A stretch of DNA of 35,044 bases, from contig USJB01000001.1 in assembly GCA_900554905.1 (NCBI GenBank), positions 1-35,044 of the forward strand. Reading direction: 5' to 3'. Made by a program: the position numbers and the translations under genes. The first letter of the stretch is position 1. Each line of letters begins with the position of its first letter. The notes beneath the pieces were generated by a model. That model searched no databases and was not told where the DNA came from. It saw nothing but the letters and a program-made list of their open reading frames with translations. This document shows, one piece after another, positions 7,627 to 15,613 of this stretch. This DNA is from an uncultured Collinsella sp. (GTDB lineage: Bacteria; Actinomycetota; Coriobacteriia; Coriobacteriales; Coriobacteriaceae).

Positions 7627-8211
7627 ATGGATATCAAGGTTTCTGGACGCAAGACGACGGTAACCGATGCTCTGCGTGCGCATGTGGATGAGAAAATCGG
7701 CGAGGCGCTCAAGGTTTTCGATATCGAGCCCATGACGGTCGACGTTGTACTTCGCTATGAGAAGAACCCCTCGAACCCCAACCCGGCAATCGTCGAGGTC
7801 ACGGTTCGTGCCCGCGGTTCGGTGATTCGCGTTGCCGAGCACGGCGCAGATATGTATGCTGCCATCGACCTCTCCGCCGATAAGGTTACCCGCCAGCTGC
7901 GCAAGTTCAAGACCAAGGTCGTGGACAACCGCCAGGGTGGTGCCAGCGCCGCGGATGTCGCACCGGTCGAGCGCGTCGAGGATCTGGCCGACCTGCTGCT
8001 GCCCGAGGAGGACGACGACCTGCTCGTCCGCGAGAAGGTCATCGATGTCACCCCGATGACTGAGGAGCAGGCGCTGGTGCAGACCGATCTGCTCGGCCAC
8101 GACTTCTACGTGTTCGAGAACGCGACGACTGGCCTCATCAATGTGGTGTATCACCGTAAGAATGGTGGATATGGCATCATCAAGCCCCGCATCGAAACAC
8201 TTGACGAGTAA
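7627..8211 (+). CDS. hpf: Ribosome hibernation promoting factor, long form
   Basis: Long HPF inactivates and dimerises 70S ribosomes in slow growth. The 194-residue protein has the N-terminal S30AE/RaiA domain (MDIKVSGRKTTVTDALRAHV onward, about residues 1-100), an acidic linker with EEDDD, and the C-terminal dimerisation domain (about 138-190, GHDFYVFENATTGLINVVYHRKNGG and the end GIIKPR). The ATG at 7627 has GGAG at 7617-7620 and matches the family N-terminus; earlier in-frame codons do not. It sits downstream of comF as in many Gram-positive genomes, but with the lipoprotein gene between. Confidence 0.95.
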   Translation: MDIKVSGRKTTVTDALRAHVDEKIGEALKVFDIEPMTVDVVLRYEKNPSNPNPAIVEVTVRARGSVIRVAEHGADMYAAIDLSADKVTRQLRKFKTKVVDNRQGGASAADVAPVERVEDLADLLLPEEDDDLLVREKVIDVTPMTEEQALVQTDLLGHDFYVFENATTGLINVVYHRKNGGYGIIKPRIETLDE

Positions 8212-8215
8212 AATA

Positions 8216-8237
8216 CGTTAACTTGCATGAGTTAACG
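8216..8237. repeat. Short perfect inverted repeat after hpf
   Basis: CGTTAACT and AGTTAACG are separated by TGCATG, just before the terminator. It could be an operator for the following degV gene or an extra hairpin. Confidence 0.4.
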
Positions 8238-8240
8238 GCT

Positions 8241-8272
8241 GGCGGCCATCCCATGCGGGTGGCCGCCTTTTT
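8241..8272 (+). terminator. Intrinsic terminator after hpf
   Basis: GGCGGCC (8241-8247) pairs with GGCCGCC (8261-8267), with an inner CCC/GGG, followed by TTTTT. Confidence 0.85.
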
Positions 8273-8290
8273 ACGTAAGGAGTCGCTTTG

Positions 8291-9244
8291 ATGGACAAGG
8301 CCGCATCTACCGGCCATTCTGACCGCTGCCGCATCGTCGTCGATACCTGCTGCGACTTTAGCCCCGAGGTCGCCGCGAACCTCGATGTCGATATCTTGGG
8401 CTTCCCCTTTATCATCGATGGCGAGGAGCGCACGGACGATATCTGGTCGAGCATGAGCCCTAAGGAGTTCTACGACCGCATGCGCGCCGGTGCCCGCGTG
8501 TCCACCTCGGCTGTGTCGCTCGGTCGCTATATCGAGTTCTTTACCGAGTGCGCCAAAGAGGGCACACCCACGGTCTACCTGTGCTTTACCTCGGCGCTGT
8601 CGTCGAGCTACAACTCCGCGTGCCAGGCGGCAGATGCCGTGCGCGCCGAGTATCCCAACTTTGAGCTCTACGTGGTCGACAACGCTCTGCCCTGCGCGAC
8701 CGGCGCGCTCTTGGCGCTCGAGGCCGTGCGCCAGCGTTCGGCGGGACTGACCGCCAAGCAGCTGGTCGATTGGGCAAACGAGGCAAAGACCTACGTCCAC
8801 GGCTACTTTACGCTCGAGAGCTTCGATGCGCTGGCTGCCGGCGGCCGCATTCCGCCCGCGGCGGCGCAGCTCACGGCAAAGCTCGACGTCAAGCCCGAGC
8901 TCTCCTACGACCTGGCCGGCTCGCTGTCGCTGATCGGCGTCAACCGCGGCCGCAAGAAGGCGCTCAAGTCCATCCTCAAGTCGTTCCGCGAGAACTACGT
9001 GCCCGATCGCACCATGCCCATCGCCATCATGACGGCCGATGCCGAAAAGGATGGTGACTGGCTCGAAGCCGCCATCCGCAAGGAGGAGGGTTGCGCCGAC
9101 GTCACGATCATTCGCGGCTCCGTGGGTCCCACCATCGGCTCGCACGTGGGCCCCGGCATGGTGGGCTGCGCGTTTTGGGGTAAGAACCGCGCCGACAAGG
9201 CGTCGCTTTCCGACCGTATCGCCCGCCGCGTGCGCGGTCAGTAG
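8291..9244 (+). CDS. DegV family fatty-acid-binding protein (FakB-like)
   Basis: DegV/FakB proteins hold a fatty acid for phosphorylation by FakA. The 317-residue protein shows the family order: RIVVDTCCDF at the start, the STSAVSLG lipid-headgroup loop near residue 77, FTSALSSSYNSA near residue 100, then AAGGRIPPAAAQL and a C-terminal GPTIGSHVGPG segment. AAGGAG (8277-8282) supports the ATG at 8291 over the TTG just before it. It follows a terminator, so it is probably transcribed alone. FakA is not in the window, so the acyl partner is unknown. Confidence 0.85.
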   Translation: MDKAASTGHSDRCRIVVDTCCDFSPEVAANLDVDILGFPFIIDGEERTDDIWSSMSPKEFYDRMRAGARVSTSAVSLGRYIEFFTECAKEGTPTVYLCFTSALSSSYNSACQAADAVRAEYPNFELYVVDNALPCATGALLALEAVRQRSAGLTAKQLVDWANEAKTYVHGYFTLESFDALAAGGRIPPAAAQLTAKLDVKPELSYDLAGSLSLIGVNRGRKKALKSILKSFRENYVPDRTMPIAIMTADAEKDGDWLEAAIRKEEGCADVTIIRGSVGPTIGSHVGPGMVGCAFWGKNRADKASLSDRIARRVRGQ

Positions 9245-9342
9245 GCAAGCGCTGCGTCCGTAATCGCCCTCGACTCACAGCCCAAACGCTGGCACCGAGT
9301 ATTCAACCTGGTAACAACACCCAACCCAAAAGGAAAGGTTTC

Positions 9343-10452
9343 ATGGCAAACAAGCTCTCCGTCGCATTCATCGGCACCGGAATCATGGGTGCCCCCATCG
9401 CCGGCCACATTCTGGACGCCGGCTATCCCGTCACGGTCAACAACCGCACCAAGTCCAAGGCGGCGGCGCTTATCGAGCGCGGCGCCGTCTGGGCAGATAC
9501 GCCGGCCGATGCCGCGGCGAACGCCGATGTCGTCTTTACCATGGTGGGCTATCCCTCCGAGGTCGAGGAACTCTACCTGGCGGGCGACGGCCTGCTCGCG
9601 TGCACTAAGCCCGGCGCGGTCTTGATCGACCTCACCACGAGCTCGCCCGAGCTTGCCCGTGACATTGCCGAGGCCGCCCAGGTTTCTGGTCGCATGGCGT
9701 TTGACTGCCCCGTCACCGGCGGCGAGTCGGGAGCTATCGCCGGCACGCTCACGGCTATCGTGGGCGCTACCGAGAACGACATCGCCCCGGTCCGCGATAT
9801 CCTTTCCACCTTTGCGGCAACCATCTGCTGCTTCGATGGCGCCGGCAAGGGTCAGGCTGCCAAGCTCGCCAACCAGGTGTCGCTGGGCGCCTGCATGGTC
9901 GGCATGGCAGACGCCATGGCATTTGCCGAGCTGAGCGGCCTCGATCTGGAGAAGACCCGCCAGATGATCCTGGGCGGCACCGGCAAGTCCGGCGCTATGG
10001 AGAGCCTGGCGCCCAAGGCGCTCGACGGCGATTACAAGCCCGGCTTTATGGTCGAGCACTTCATCAAGGACCTGCGCTTGGCGCTCGCCTATGCCGACGA
10101 TCGCGAGCTTGCGCTGCCCGGCGCCGACGTGGCCTTTACGCTCTACGACATGCTCGACGCCATCGGCGGCGCCAAGCTGGGTACCCAGGCCGTCACGGTC
10201 CTCTATAAGGAGGAGGCCGACGCCATCGCCGCCGGTCTGGACTGGTCGCAGTATCGTCCCGAAGAGCACGGTGCTCACGAGGACGGCTGCGGTTGCGGCG
10301 AGCACGGCGACGACCATGAGTGCGGTTGCGGCCACCACCATGGCGAGGACCACGAGTGCTGCGGCGGCCACGGCCATGAGGAGCATGAGCACCATCATCA
10401 CGATCATGACGACCATGACCATTGCTGCTGCGGCCACCATCACGGGGAGTAG
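9343..10452 (+). CDS. Beta-hydroxyacid dehydrogenase with His/Cys-rich C-terminal tail
   Basis: Residues 1-300 form an NAD(P)-dependent beta-hydroxyacid dehydrogenase of the 3-hydroxyisobutyrate/tartronate semialdehyde reductase family: Rossmann motif IGTGIMG (10-16), substrate loop DCPVTGGESGA, and GKGQAAKLANQ with the catalytic Lys at 174. Residues 307-369 are unusual: 63 residues with 21 His and 9 Cys plus many Asp/Glu, like metal-storage tails of HypB or SlyD. The tail is in frame, uninterrupted and ends with a normal stop 5 bases before the next gene. The substrate is unknown. Metal binding is inference from composition. Confidence 0.85.
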   Translation: MANKLSVAFIGTGIMGAPIAGHILDAGYPVTVNNRTKSKAAALIERGAVWADTPADAAANADVVFTMVGYPSEVEELYLAGDGLLACTKPGAVLIDLTTSSPELARDIAEAAQVSGRMAFDCPVTGGESGAIAGTLTAIVGATENDIAPVRDILSTFAATICCFDGAGKGQAAKLANQVSLGACMVGMADAMAFAELSGLDLEKTRQMILGGTGKSGAMESLAPKALDGDYKPGFMVEHFIKDLRLALAYADDRELALPGADVAFTLYDMLDAIGGAKLGTQAVTVLYKEEADAIAAGLDWSQYRPEEHGAHEDGCGCGEHGDDHECGCGHHHGEDHECCGGHGHEEHEHHHHDHDDHDHCCCGHHHGE

Positions 10453-10457
10453 CGCCC

Positions 10458-10886
10458 ATGAGCTGGACGTTCGTGGTGCTTGCGTTGGTGCTCTTTATCT
10501 TTGCGATCTACATTGGCTTTTTGTGCGGCCAGTGGGCGTGCGAAAAGCGCGTCATCACCAAGCGCGACTACTGGATTGCCAACTTTGCGGGAGCGGCGGC
10601 AGTCGTCCTGCTAACCTGGGTGTTCTCGCTGTTCCCGCTGGTGCAGTTTGCGCCGATCGGCTGGCTCGGCGGCTTTATCGCCGGCCTTAAGATGAGCTTT
10701 GGCGAGTCCGTCGGTCCGTGGCGCAAACACGACGAGGTCTTTAACGTTAACAAGGCTCACCGCGCCGCCGCCGACGCGGGCGATGCCGAGGAGCGCCGCC
10801 GTGCGCGTCGCAATGGCGCTGCCGACCGACAGCTCATCTCGGTCACCGATGACAGCAAGGGTGCTGACAAGCACGCTAAGAAATAG
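10458..10886 (+). CDS. Small multi-pass membrane protein of unknown function
   Basis: A 142-residue protein with hydrophobic helices at about 3-23, 37-56 and 62-77, then a charged, Arg/Ala-rich cytoplasmic tail. The ATG at 10458 has GGGGAG (10444-10449), formed by the end of the His-tail gene, so the two are likely co-translated. I do not recognise a family. It may assist the His-rich dehydrogenase or be unrelated. Confidence 0.75.
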   Translation: MSWTFVVLALVLFIFAIYIGFLCGQWACEKRVITKRDYWIANFAGAAAVVLLTWVFSLFPLVQFAPIGWLGGFIAGLKMSFGESVGPWRKHDEVFNVNKAHRAAADAGDAEERRRARRNGAADRQLISVTDDSKGADKHAKK

Positions 10887-10901
10887 TAAAAAGAGGTAAC
10901 T

Positions 10902-11600
10902 ATGGCAGAAAACAAAGACGAACAGCTCACCGACGAGGAGCTGGCACAGCTCCAGCTGGCAGAGGAGAACGAGAACGCCGTCGACCGCCTGGTCCAGGAG
11001 CTCGGCTGCCCCACGCGCCGCATCCGTCAGTTTGCCGCCCGCGTGCTGCACCTGCTTGCCGAGCGCGATCCGCAGCGCGTCGTGCCCTGCGTGTCTGCGC
11101 TGATTGAGGCGCTCGATCGCCCCGAGGCTCAGACCCGCTGGGAGGCCCTTGATGCCCTGGCGGCGCTTGCGTCCATCTGTCCCGAGCAGATGGAAGATGC
11201 TTTTGAGGGCGCCGAGACCGCGCTCTTCGATGAGCTCTCTTCCACGCTGCGCTATGCGGCTTTCCACATGCTGTGCGTCTGGGGTTCCACGAGTGTCGAC
11301 CGTTCGCGCGAGGCCTGGTCGATTCTGGACGAAGCCATCCAGTGCTACCACGGTGACCTCGAGTATCGCGATATGCTTGGCTGCCTGTACGAGTTTGGCC
11401 AGGGCGAGATTGACGCCGAGGTCGCCGAGAAGCTCGCGCTGCGCCTTAAGTTCGATGCCGAGAACGGCAAGGGCACTTATCTCAAGGTTCGCTCGTCCGA
11501 GATTTGCGAAATGCTTGTTAAACGTTTTGGCCTGGATCTCTCCAAAAAGAAGAAGCGTGCTAGCGTTAAAAAATCTGACGACGCCGAAGACGAGGAGTAA
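10902..11600 (+). CDS. HEAT-repeat-like cytoplasmic protein
   Basis: A 232-residue, mainly helical acidic protein. Residues 25-150 show paired amphipathic helices (IRQFAARVLHLLAERDPQ, RWEALDALAALASICPE, LRYAAFHMLCVWGS) typical of HEAT-like repeats used for protein binding. The C-terminus has a KKKKR cluster followed by an acidic end. It lies 15 bases after the membrane protein and its end supplies the GAGGAG ribosome binding site of the next gene, so it belongs to the same operon. The role is unknown. Confidence 0.72.
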   Translation: MAENKDEQLTDEELAQLQLAEENENAVDRLVQELGCPTRRIRQFAARVLHLLAERDPQRVVPCVSALIEALDRPEAQTRWEALDALAALASICPEQMEDAFEGAETALFDELSSTLRYAAFHMLCVWGSTSVDRSREAWSILDEAIQCYHGDLEYRDMLGCLYEFGQGEIDAEVAEKLALRLKFDAENGKGTYLKVRSSEICEMLVKRFGLDLSKKKKRASVKKSDDAEDEE

Positions 11601-11606
11601 CAGATT

Positions 11607-12692
11607 ATGGCGCACGATGTAGTCCTGATTCCCGGTGACGGTATCGGTCCCGAGATTACGCAGGCTATGCGCCGCGTGGTCGAGGCCACTGGTGTCCAGA
11701 TCAACTGGAACGTCCAGGAGGCCGGTGCCGGCGTCATGGATGAGTTTGGTACGCCACTGCCCCAGCATGTGCTCGATGCGGTCGCCCAGACCAAGGTTGC
11801 CATCAAGGGCCCCATCACCACGCCGGTCGGCACGGGTTTCCGCAGCGTCAACGTGGCACTGCGCAAGCACTTCGACCTGTACGCCTGCGTGCGCCCCTGC
11901 CTGTCGCAGCCGGGCGACGGCTCGCGCTTCCGCGACGTCGACCTGGTTATCGTGCGCGAGAACACCGAGGACCTCTATGCCGGCATCGAGTTCGATGAGG
12001 GCGCTGCCGAGGTCGAGGAGCTCTCGCAGCTCGTCGAGCGCTCGGGCCAGAAGACCTTCGCCGCGGATTCCGCCATCTCAATCAAGCCGATTTCCATCGC
12101 CAAGAGCCGCCGCATTGTGGAGTATGCCTTTGAGTATGCCCGCCGCTGCGGCCGCAAAAAGGTGACGGCCGTGCATAAGGCCAACATCATGAAGGCGACC
12201 GATGGCCTGTTCCTGCGCGTTGCGCGCGAGGTGGCCGCCAACTATCCCGATATCGAGTTCAACGACAAGATTGTCGACGCCACCTGCATGGGCCTGGTCC
12301 AGAACCCCAACGACTTCGATGTCCTGGTGCTGCCCAACCTGTACGGTGACATTGTGAGCGACCTGTGCGCCGGTCTGGTAGGTGGACTGGGTATGGCTCC
12401 GGGTTCCAACATCGGTGCCGACTGCGCCATCTTCGAGGCGACGCACGGCTCCGCGCCCGATATCGCTGGCCAGGATATCGCTAACCCCACGGCCGAGATT
12501 CTGTCCGCGGCTATGATGCTCGATCACCTGGGCGAGAACGACGCGGCCAATCGCATTCGCGCCGCCGTTTCTGCCACGCTCGACGAGGGTGAGCAGGTTA
12601 CCGGCGACGTTCGTCGTGCCCAGACTGGCTCCGTTGAGGGCGCTGTGGGCACGCAGGCCTTTGCCGATGCCGTTATCGCGCACCTGGCCTAA
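11607..12692 (+). CDS. icd: Isocitrate dehydrogenase, NAD-dependent type
   Basis: Oxidative decarboxylation of isocitrate to 2-oxoglutarate, here probably for glutamate synthesis in a fermenter. The 361-residue protein starts with VLIPGDGIGPEIT and has the SVNVALRK substrate motif (the isocitrate form of the SxNxxLRK signature), FDLYACVRP, IVRENTEDLYAG and ATHGSAPDIAG. The Asp-Ile after SAP replaces the Lys-Tyr of NADP enzymes such as E. coli Icd and indicates NAD use. GAGGAG at 11592-11597 inside the previous gene supports the ATG. Homoisocitrate or isopropylmalate dehydrogenase is less likely because of the substrate motif. Confidence 0.83.
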   Translation: MAHDVVLIPGDGIGPEITQAMRRVVEATGVQINWNVQEAGAGVMDEFGTPLPQHVLDAVAQTKVAIKGPITTPVGTGFRSVNVALRKHFDLYACVRPCLSQPGDGSRFRDVDLVIVRENTEDLYAGIEFDEGAAEVEELSQLVERSGQKTFAADSAISIKPISIAKSRRIVEYAFEYARRCGRKKVTAVHKANIMKATDGLFLRVAREVAANYPDIEFNDKIVDATCMGLVQNPNDFDVLVLPNLYGDIVSDLCAGLVGGLGMAPGSNIGADCAIFEATHGSAPDIAGQDIANPTAEILSAAMMLDHLGENDAANRIRAAVSATLDEGEQVTGDVRRAQTGSVEGAVGTQAFADAVIAHLA

Positions 12693-12751
12693 GGCATGCA
12701 GACTGCAAACGCCTAAATAGTACTTAAGTGTTTGCGTATAACCTAAGAATC

Positions 12752-12785
12752 AATACGCCCGGCGCTCTGTCGGGCGTATTCTATT
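12752..12785 (+). terminator. Terminator-like hairpin after icd
   Basis: AATACGCCCG (12752-12761) pairs perfectly with CGGGCGTATT (12771-12780), followed by CTATT. The short T-run makes it moderate. Confidence 0.65.
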
Positions 12786-12818
12786 GCGGACTATGTTTCC
12801 TAACAAGGAGTAACCGAT

Positions 12819-13913
12819 ATGGGTCTGATTCAAAAGAAGGACGAGAAGGACGAGATCGACGGCATCCAGATCATCGAGCGCGGCGAAGGCCCCGATGGTG
12901 ATGAGGAGGAGAAGATCGATCTGGTCGCCGGTACGTCTGCCGAACATATTGCCGCCGGTACGACGGCCGAGGAGGAGGACGCTCGCCTGGAGGCAAAGAT
13001 CGCCGCGGACGCCGCCGACGAGAACCTCATGCCCGAGGAGCAGGACGAGGACGACGATATCCTGGGTTCCGACGAAGACGACCGCGCATCCAAGCACAAG
13101 AAGACGATGATTGCCGCCTTTGTGGTTGCAGTCGTGATTGCTGCCGTGATTGGCTTCTTTATTGGCAATGGTGGTTTTGGCGGCAAGGGTGTCGGCTCGG
13201 CGACCCTCACCGAGGACCAGCTCGATTCGACCGTGGCAAGCTACAGCTACAACGGCAAGAAGAGCGACATCACCGCGCGCGAGGCCATCGAGAGCCAGTA
13301 CAGCCTCGACACCGTCAAGGATGGCGATGGCAACTACACCGCTCCCTCTGCCGACGTCATCCTGTCCTACGTGCGCAACAAGATCCTGCTCGACGCTGCC
13401 GAGGACGAGGGCATCACCGTCTCTTCTAAGGAGATGAAGAAGTACGCCGAGGATTCCATCGGCACTTCGGACTACAAGACCATGGCCACGCAGTATGGCG
13501 TGTCCAAGGACCAGGCCAAGCAGATCGTCCGTCAGTCCGCGACGCTGCAGAAGCTCTACAAGAAGAAGGTCGGCGACAGCTCCGCAAGCATGCCGACCGC
13601 CCCGACCGAGCCTGCTGACGGCAACGAGGAGACCGCGAGCAAGGACTACGCCGACTACATCATCAACCTTGCCGGTGACGAGTGGGATAGCGAGAAGGGT
13701 ACCTGGAAGGATGCCGACAGCACCTATGCCAAGGCCTTCGCTGACGATGCCTTTACGGCCGATAGCGCTACCTATAAGCAAGCCATGACCGCCTATTACA
13801 CTGCTTATCAGCAGTATTCCTCGCAGGCTTCGAGCGCCAGCTCCAAGTGGACCGAGTATGCTAACGGCCTCTACGCCAAGGCCAACATCAGCATCTACGG
13901 CCTGTTTGCGTAA
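12819..13913 (+). CDS. Membrane-anchored SurA/PrsA-like chaperone-domain protein
   Basis: The 364-residue protein has an acidic, disordered N-terminal cytoplasmic part (1-90), one transmembrane helix (about 98-118, TMIAAFVVAVVIAAVIGFFIG) and an outside domain. Around residues 150-250 the helical pattern (VLSYVRNKILLDAAEDEGITVSSKEMKKY) resembles the N-terminal domain of SurA/PrsA-type foldases. No parvulin PPIase domain is seen and the tail is Ser/Ala/Tyr-rich. AAGGAG at 12805-12810 supports the ATG. A role in folding exported proteins is inferred. It is a single-gene unit between two terminators. Confidence 0.65.
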   Translation: MGLIQKKDEKDEIDGIQIIERGEGPDGDEEEKIDLVAGTSAEHIAAGTTAEEEDARLEAKIAADAADENLMPEEQDEDDDILGSDEDDRASKHKKTMIAAFVVAVVIAAVIGFFIGNGGFGGKGVGSATLTEDQLDSTVASYSYNGKKSDITAREAIESQYSLDTVKDGDGNYTAPSADVILSYVRNKILLDAAEDEGITVSSKEMKKYAEDSIGTSDYKTMATQYGVSKDQAKQIVRQSATLQKLYKKKVGDSSASMPTAPTEPADGNEETASKDYADYIINLAGDEWDSEKGTWKDADSTYAKAFADDAFTADSATYKQAMTAYYTAYQQYSSQASSASSKWTEYANGLYAKANISIYGLFA

Positions 13914-13957
13914 AGATCTGTCTGAGCCGCCGAGCGCGTAGCCGAAATATCTGAATA

Positions 13958-13994
13958 AGCCCGCTAGAACGGATGTTGTTCTAGCGGGCTATTT
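13958..13994. terminator. Bidirectional terminator between convergent genes
   Basis: AGCCCGCTAGAAC (13958-13970) pairs perfectly with its complement at 13978-13990, loop GGATGTT, then ATTT. It lies between the rightward SurA-like gene and the leftward HTH gene. Confidence 0.75.
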
Positions 13995-14026
13995 GCGTTT
14001 AGGCGCTGGTGGCTAAATTATGCCTA

Positions 14027-14263
14027 TCAATCTTTAAGTCCAAAAAGGTTATCGGCTTCATCGTCAGGCATATATTCCAGTACATCGCCCGGTTGGCAGT
14101 CGAGTGCCCGACATATCGCGTCAAGAGTTGAAAAACGTATGGCAGAAACCTTGCCCGTCTTAATGCGTGACATATTGACCTGGGAGATGCCCACGCGTTC
14201 CGCAAGCTCTTTGGATGAGATCTTGCGTTCGGCGAGCATGCGGTCAAGCCGCAGAATAATCAT
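14027..14263 (-). CDS. Cro/CI-type HTH regulator (YozG-like)
   Basis: A 78-residue single-domain XRE-type regulator: LDRMLAERKISSKELAERVGISQVNMSRIKTG is the helix-turn-helix, followed by STLDAICRALDCQPGDVLEY. Small regulators of this kind are regularly found beside DUF2975 membrane proteins, as here with a 9-base gap. The pair probably forms a regulatory module that senses something at the membrane; the target is unknown. Confidence 0.85.
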   Translation of the reverse strand: MIILRLDRMLAERKISSKELAERVGISQVNMSRIKTGKVSAIRFSTLDAICRALDCQPGDVLEYMPDDEADNLFGLKD

Positions 14264-14272
14264 GGATTCCCC

Positions 14273-14911
14273 CTAGAGCAACTCGTCATCTTGTTTTTGC
14301 AGGATATACCCGTAGCGGAAGATGCTGGCAATCAGGCAAATAATCAGGCCCGCAAAGAGCATGGAGGGCTCGAATAACTGGCCGACGAACGCATCCGTAA
14401 AGCTGCCGCCAAATCCTGAGAGTATCATTCCCGTGATTACGGCGCCAAGAAGCCTCACGGCAACGCCGCCGATAAGGAATAAATGTCCTACTCGACGAAG
14501 TGTCTGGTTACATTCAAGGTCAAAGGGCCTGCCTTCCTTTTCAATGTTTAAGAAAAGCCTGCGCACGCTTAGCGCGATGGTGAGCGCGAGGCATGTCATC
14601 AAGAGGCTCCCTATGGCAGTGTGACCATCGTGTGCGACGAGCATAAGTGGGGCCTGCGCATCGGTACCGACGATAGCAAGGCACGGCCCTTCGCCGGCTT
14701 GAAGTTCTACGGATTGGAGACACGAGCCTTGGGAGAGGCCAGGCAATATGAGTAGAAGGTCAATCGCAATGACTGCGAGGAGCCCCAGAGCGAGCGCGGT
14801 GGTAATGCAGATCGTGGCCCATTTGCAGATGCGAGCGAGCTTCCTCAGTTTGGCTACCGTCTGTTCGCGGCTGATGGTTTCATTCGATATAGATGCGTTT
14901 CGATGGACCAT
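14273..14911 (-). CDS. DUF2975 family membrane protein
   Basis: A 212-residue protein with four predicted helices (about 30-55, 95-115, 137-160, 178-200). The segment FLNIEKEGRPFDLECNQTLRRVGHLFLIGG carries the family pattern of DUF2975. It is the first gene of a leftward two-gene operon with the HTH regulator. GGAGGGG precedes the ATG on this strand. GC content looks lower than in flanking housekeeping genes. The function of the family is unknown. Confidence 0.78.
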   Translation of the reverse strand: MVHRNASISNETISREQTVAKLRKLARICKWATICITTALALGLLAVIAIDLLLILPGLSQGSCLQSVELQAGEGPCLAIVGTDAQAPLMLVAHDGHTAIGSLLMTCLALTIALSVRRLFLNIEKEGRPFDLECNQTLRRVGHLFLIGGVAVRLLGAVITGMILSGFGGSFTDAFVGQLFEPSMLFAGLIICLIASIFRYGYILQKQDDELL

Positions 14912-15140
14912 AACCCCTCCAATCGGCGTTTTGGATGATACTTGTATCTTATCAGAATTAATGACAAACGATAAATAATTACGGATACTGAGTATGTAAT
15001 GATTGAAAACGATTAGCGTGAGCTATTGGCTCATTTTGGATGCCGGAGTTTGGCGCGCGGGGGATGAGGACAAATGCCAAAACTTCCCGTGATCGCACAA
15101 GTGTTTCATCGGGTTTCCCTAATTCATCTGGGAAAACAAC

Positions 15141-15154
15141 TGCAAACGATTGCA
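15141..15154. promoter_or_regulatory. cre-like / LacI-family operator candidate
   Basis: TGCAAACGATTGCA is a near-palindrome with a central CG and fits the general catabolite-responsive (LacI-family) operator pattern. Similar but weaker sites are TGAAAACGATTAGC near 15004 and AAAACGTTTT near 15414. Which regulator binds is unknown. Confidence 0.4.
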
Positions 15155-15158
15155 AGTA

Positions 15159-15192
15159 ACCGGTGAACGGTCGAAAACTACCGTTCACCGAT
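15159..15192. promoter_or_regulatory. Inverted pair of ACCGGTGAACGGT-type sites
   Basis: CGGTGAACGG (15161-15170) and its exact complement CCGTTCACCG (15181-15190) are separated by 10 bases, a centre distance of 20 bases, or about two helical turns. ACCGGTGAACGGTCGA (15159-15174) differs at one base from the site at 15377-15392. Confidence 0.55.
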
Positions 15193-15350
15193 AATCTCAA
15201 AACTGGTTCTAACTGGTATTAAGTCAAAAAGACCAATTCACATATCTTCACAATGACCTGCAATTTTTCTACACGCTATTTTTAGCCGCCCTGCGTTGTT
15301 TAGACACAGGAAAAGATCCGATCTTTTGCCAAAGCATTTCGGAACGGTTT

Positions 15351-15410
15351 CAAAACCGCAGGTAGAAGTGTTAACGACCGGTAAACGGTCGATTTATCAC
15401 CGTGAGCGGT
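15351..15410. promoter_or_regulatory. Operator cluster shared with two other loci
   Basis: CAAAACCGCAGGTAGA (15351-15366) recurs exactly at 26713-26728. The site at 15377-15399 matches 34187-34209 at 21 of 23 positions. TGAGCGGT (15403-15410) recurs at 34171-34178. The cluster lies about 60 bases upstream of the TATAGT at 15462. Confidence 0.55.
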
Positions 15411-15461
15411 GCAAAAACGTTTTACCGTATGAATCAACGAAAGCGACCTCTTCTGGGGTGA

Positions 15462-15467
15462 TATAGT
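15462..15467 (+). promoter_or_regulatory. Probable -10 of the PTS operon
   Basis: TATAGT with no good -35 hexamer, which would fit an activated promoter. It is followed by GTGAC/GTCAC (15466-15483) and the GntR-type operator. Confidence 0.4.
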
Positions 15468-15484
15468 GACAACAACACGTCACG

Positions 15485-15497
15485 TGGTTACTACCAG
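15485..15497. promoter_or_regulatory. Candidate GntR (HutC/NagR-type) operator before the PTS operon
   Basis: TGGTTACTACCAG has the TGGT-N4-ACCA layout known for DasR/NagR-type regulators of amino sugar use. The identical 13 bases occur before agaS, and a GntR/UTRA gene lies between the two sites. Just downstream of the -10, the site would block transcription. Confidence 0.65.
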
Positions 15498-15560
15498 TTT
15501 AGAAACCACTGGTCTTCAAAGAACGCTTTCTAAGAAGCTTTAAGGGCGAGCGCCCGCTGG

Positions 15561-15606
15561 CTTCCGAAAATCATCGGACTCAGATCGTACACACCTTCGG
15601 AAGGGA
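15561..15606 (+). promoter_or_regulatory. Leader hairpin touching the EIIA ribosome binding site
   Basis: CTTCCGAA (15561-15568) pairs with TTCGGAAG (15596-15603). The 3' arm overlaps GGAAGGGA, the SD of the EIIA gene, so folding could tune translation. Confidence 0.4.
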
Positions 15607-15613
15607 AATTTGA

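Larger units (their letters stand above)
14912..15613. other. 700-base regulatory region between DUF2975 and the PTS operon
   Basis: No gene is seen here. Its left end must hold the DUF2975 promoter, since the region around 14935-14985 is AT-rich. The remainder holds operator-like repeats for the PTS operon, listed separately. AACTGGT also occurs twice as a direct repeat (15201-15207 and 15211-15217), resembling half sites of the GntR operator. Confidence 0.7.

Noticed and set aside
9238..10443. A 401-codon minus-strand frame beginning with a Met/Val/Ala-rich stretch
   Set aside because: It mirrors the His/Cys tail and the dehydrogenase; the hydrophobic start is the complement of His codons, not a real membrane segment.
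15141..15154. Firm CcpA-type catabolite control
   Set aside because: The site resembles a cre box, but CcpA is a Firmicutes regulator and no gene for it is visible, so only a LacI-family operator candidate is reported.
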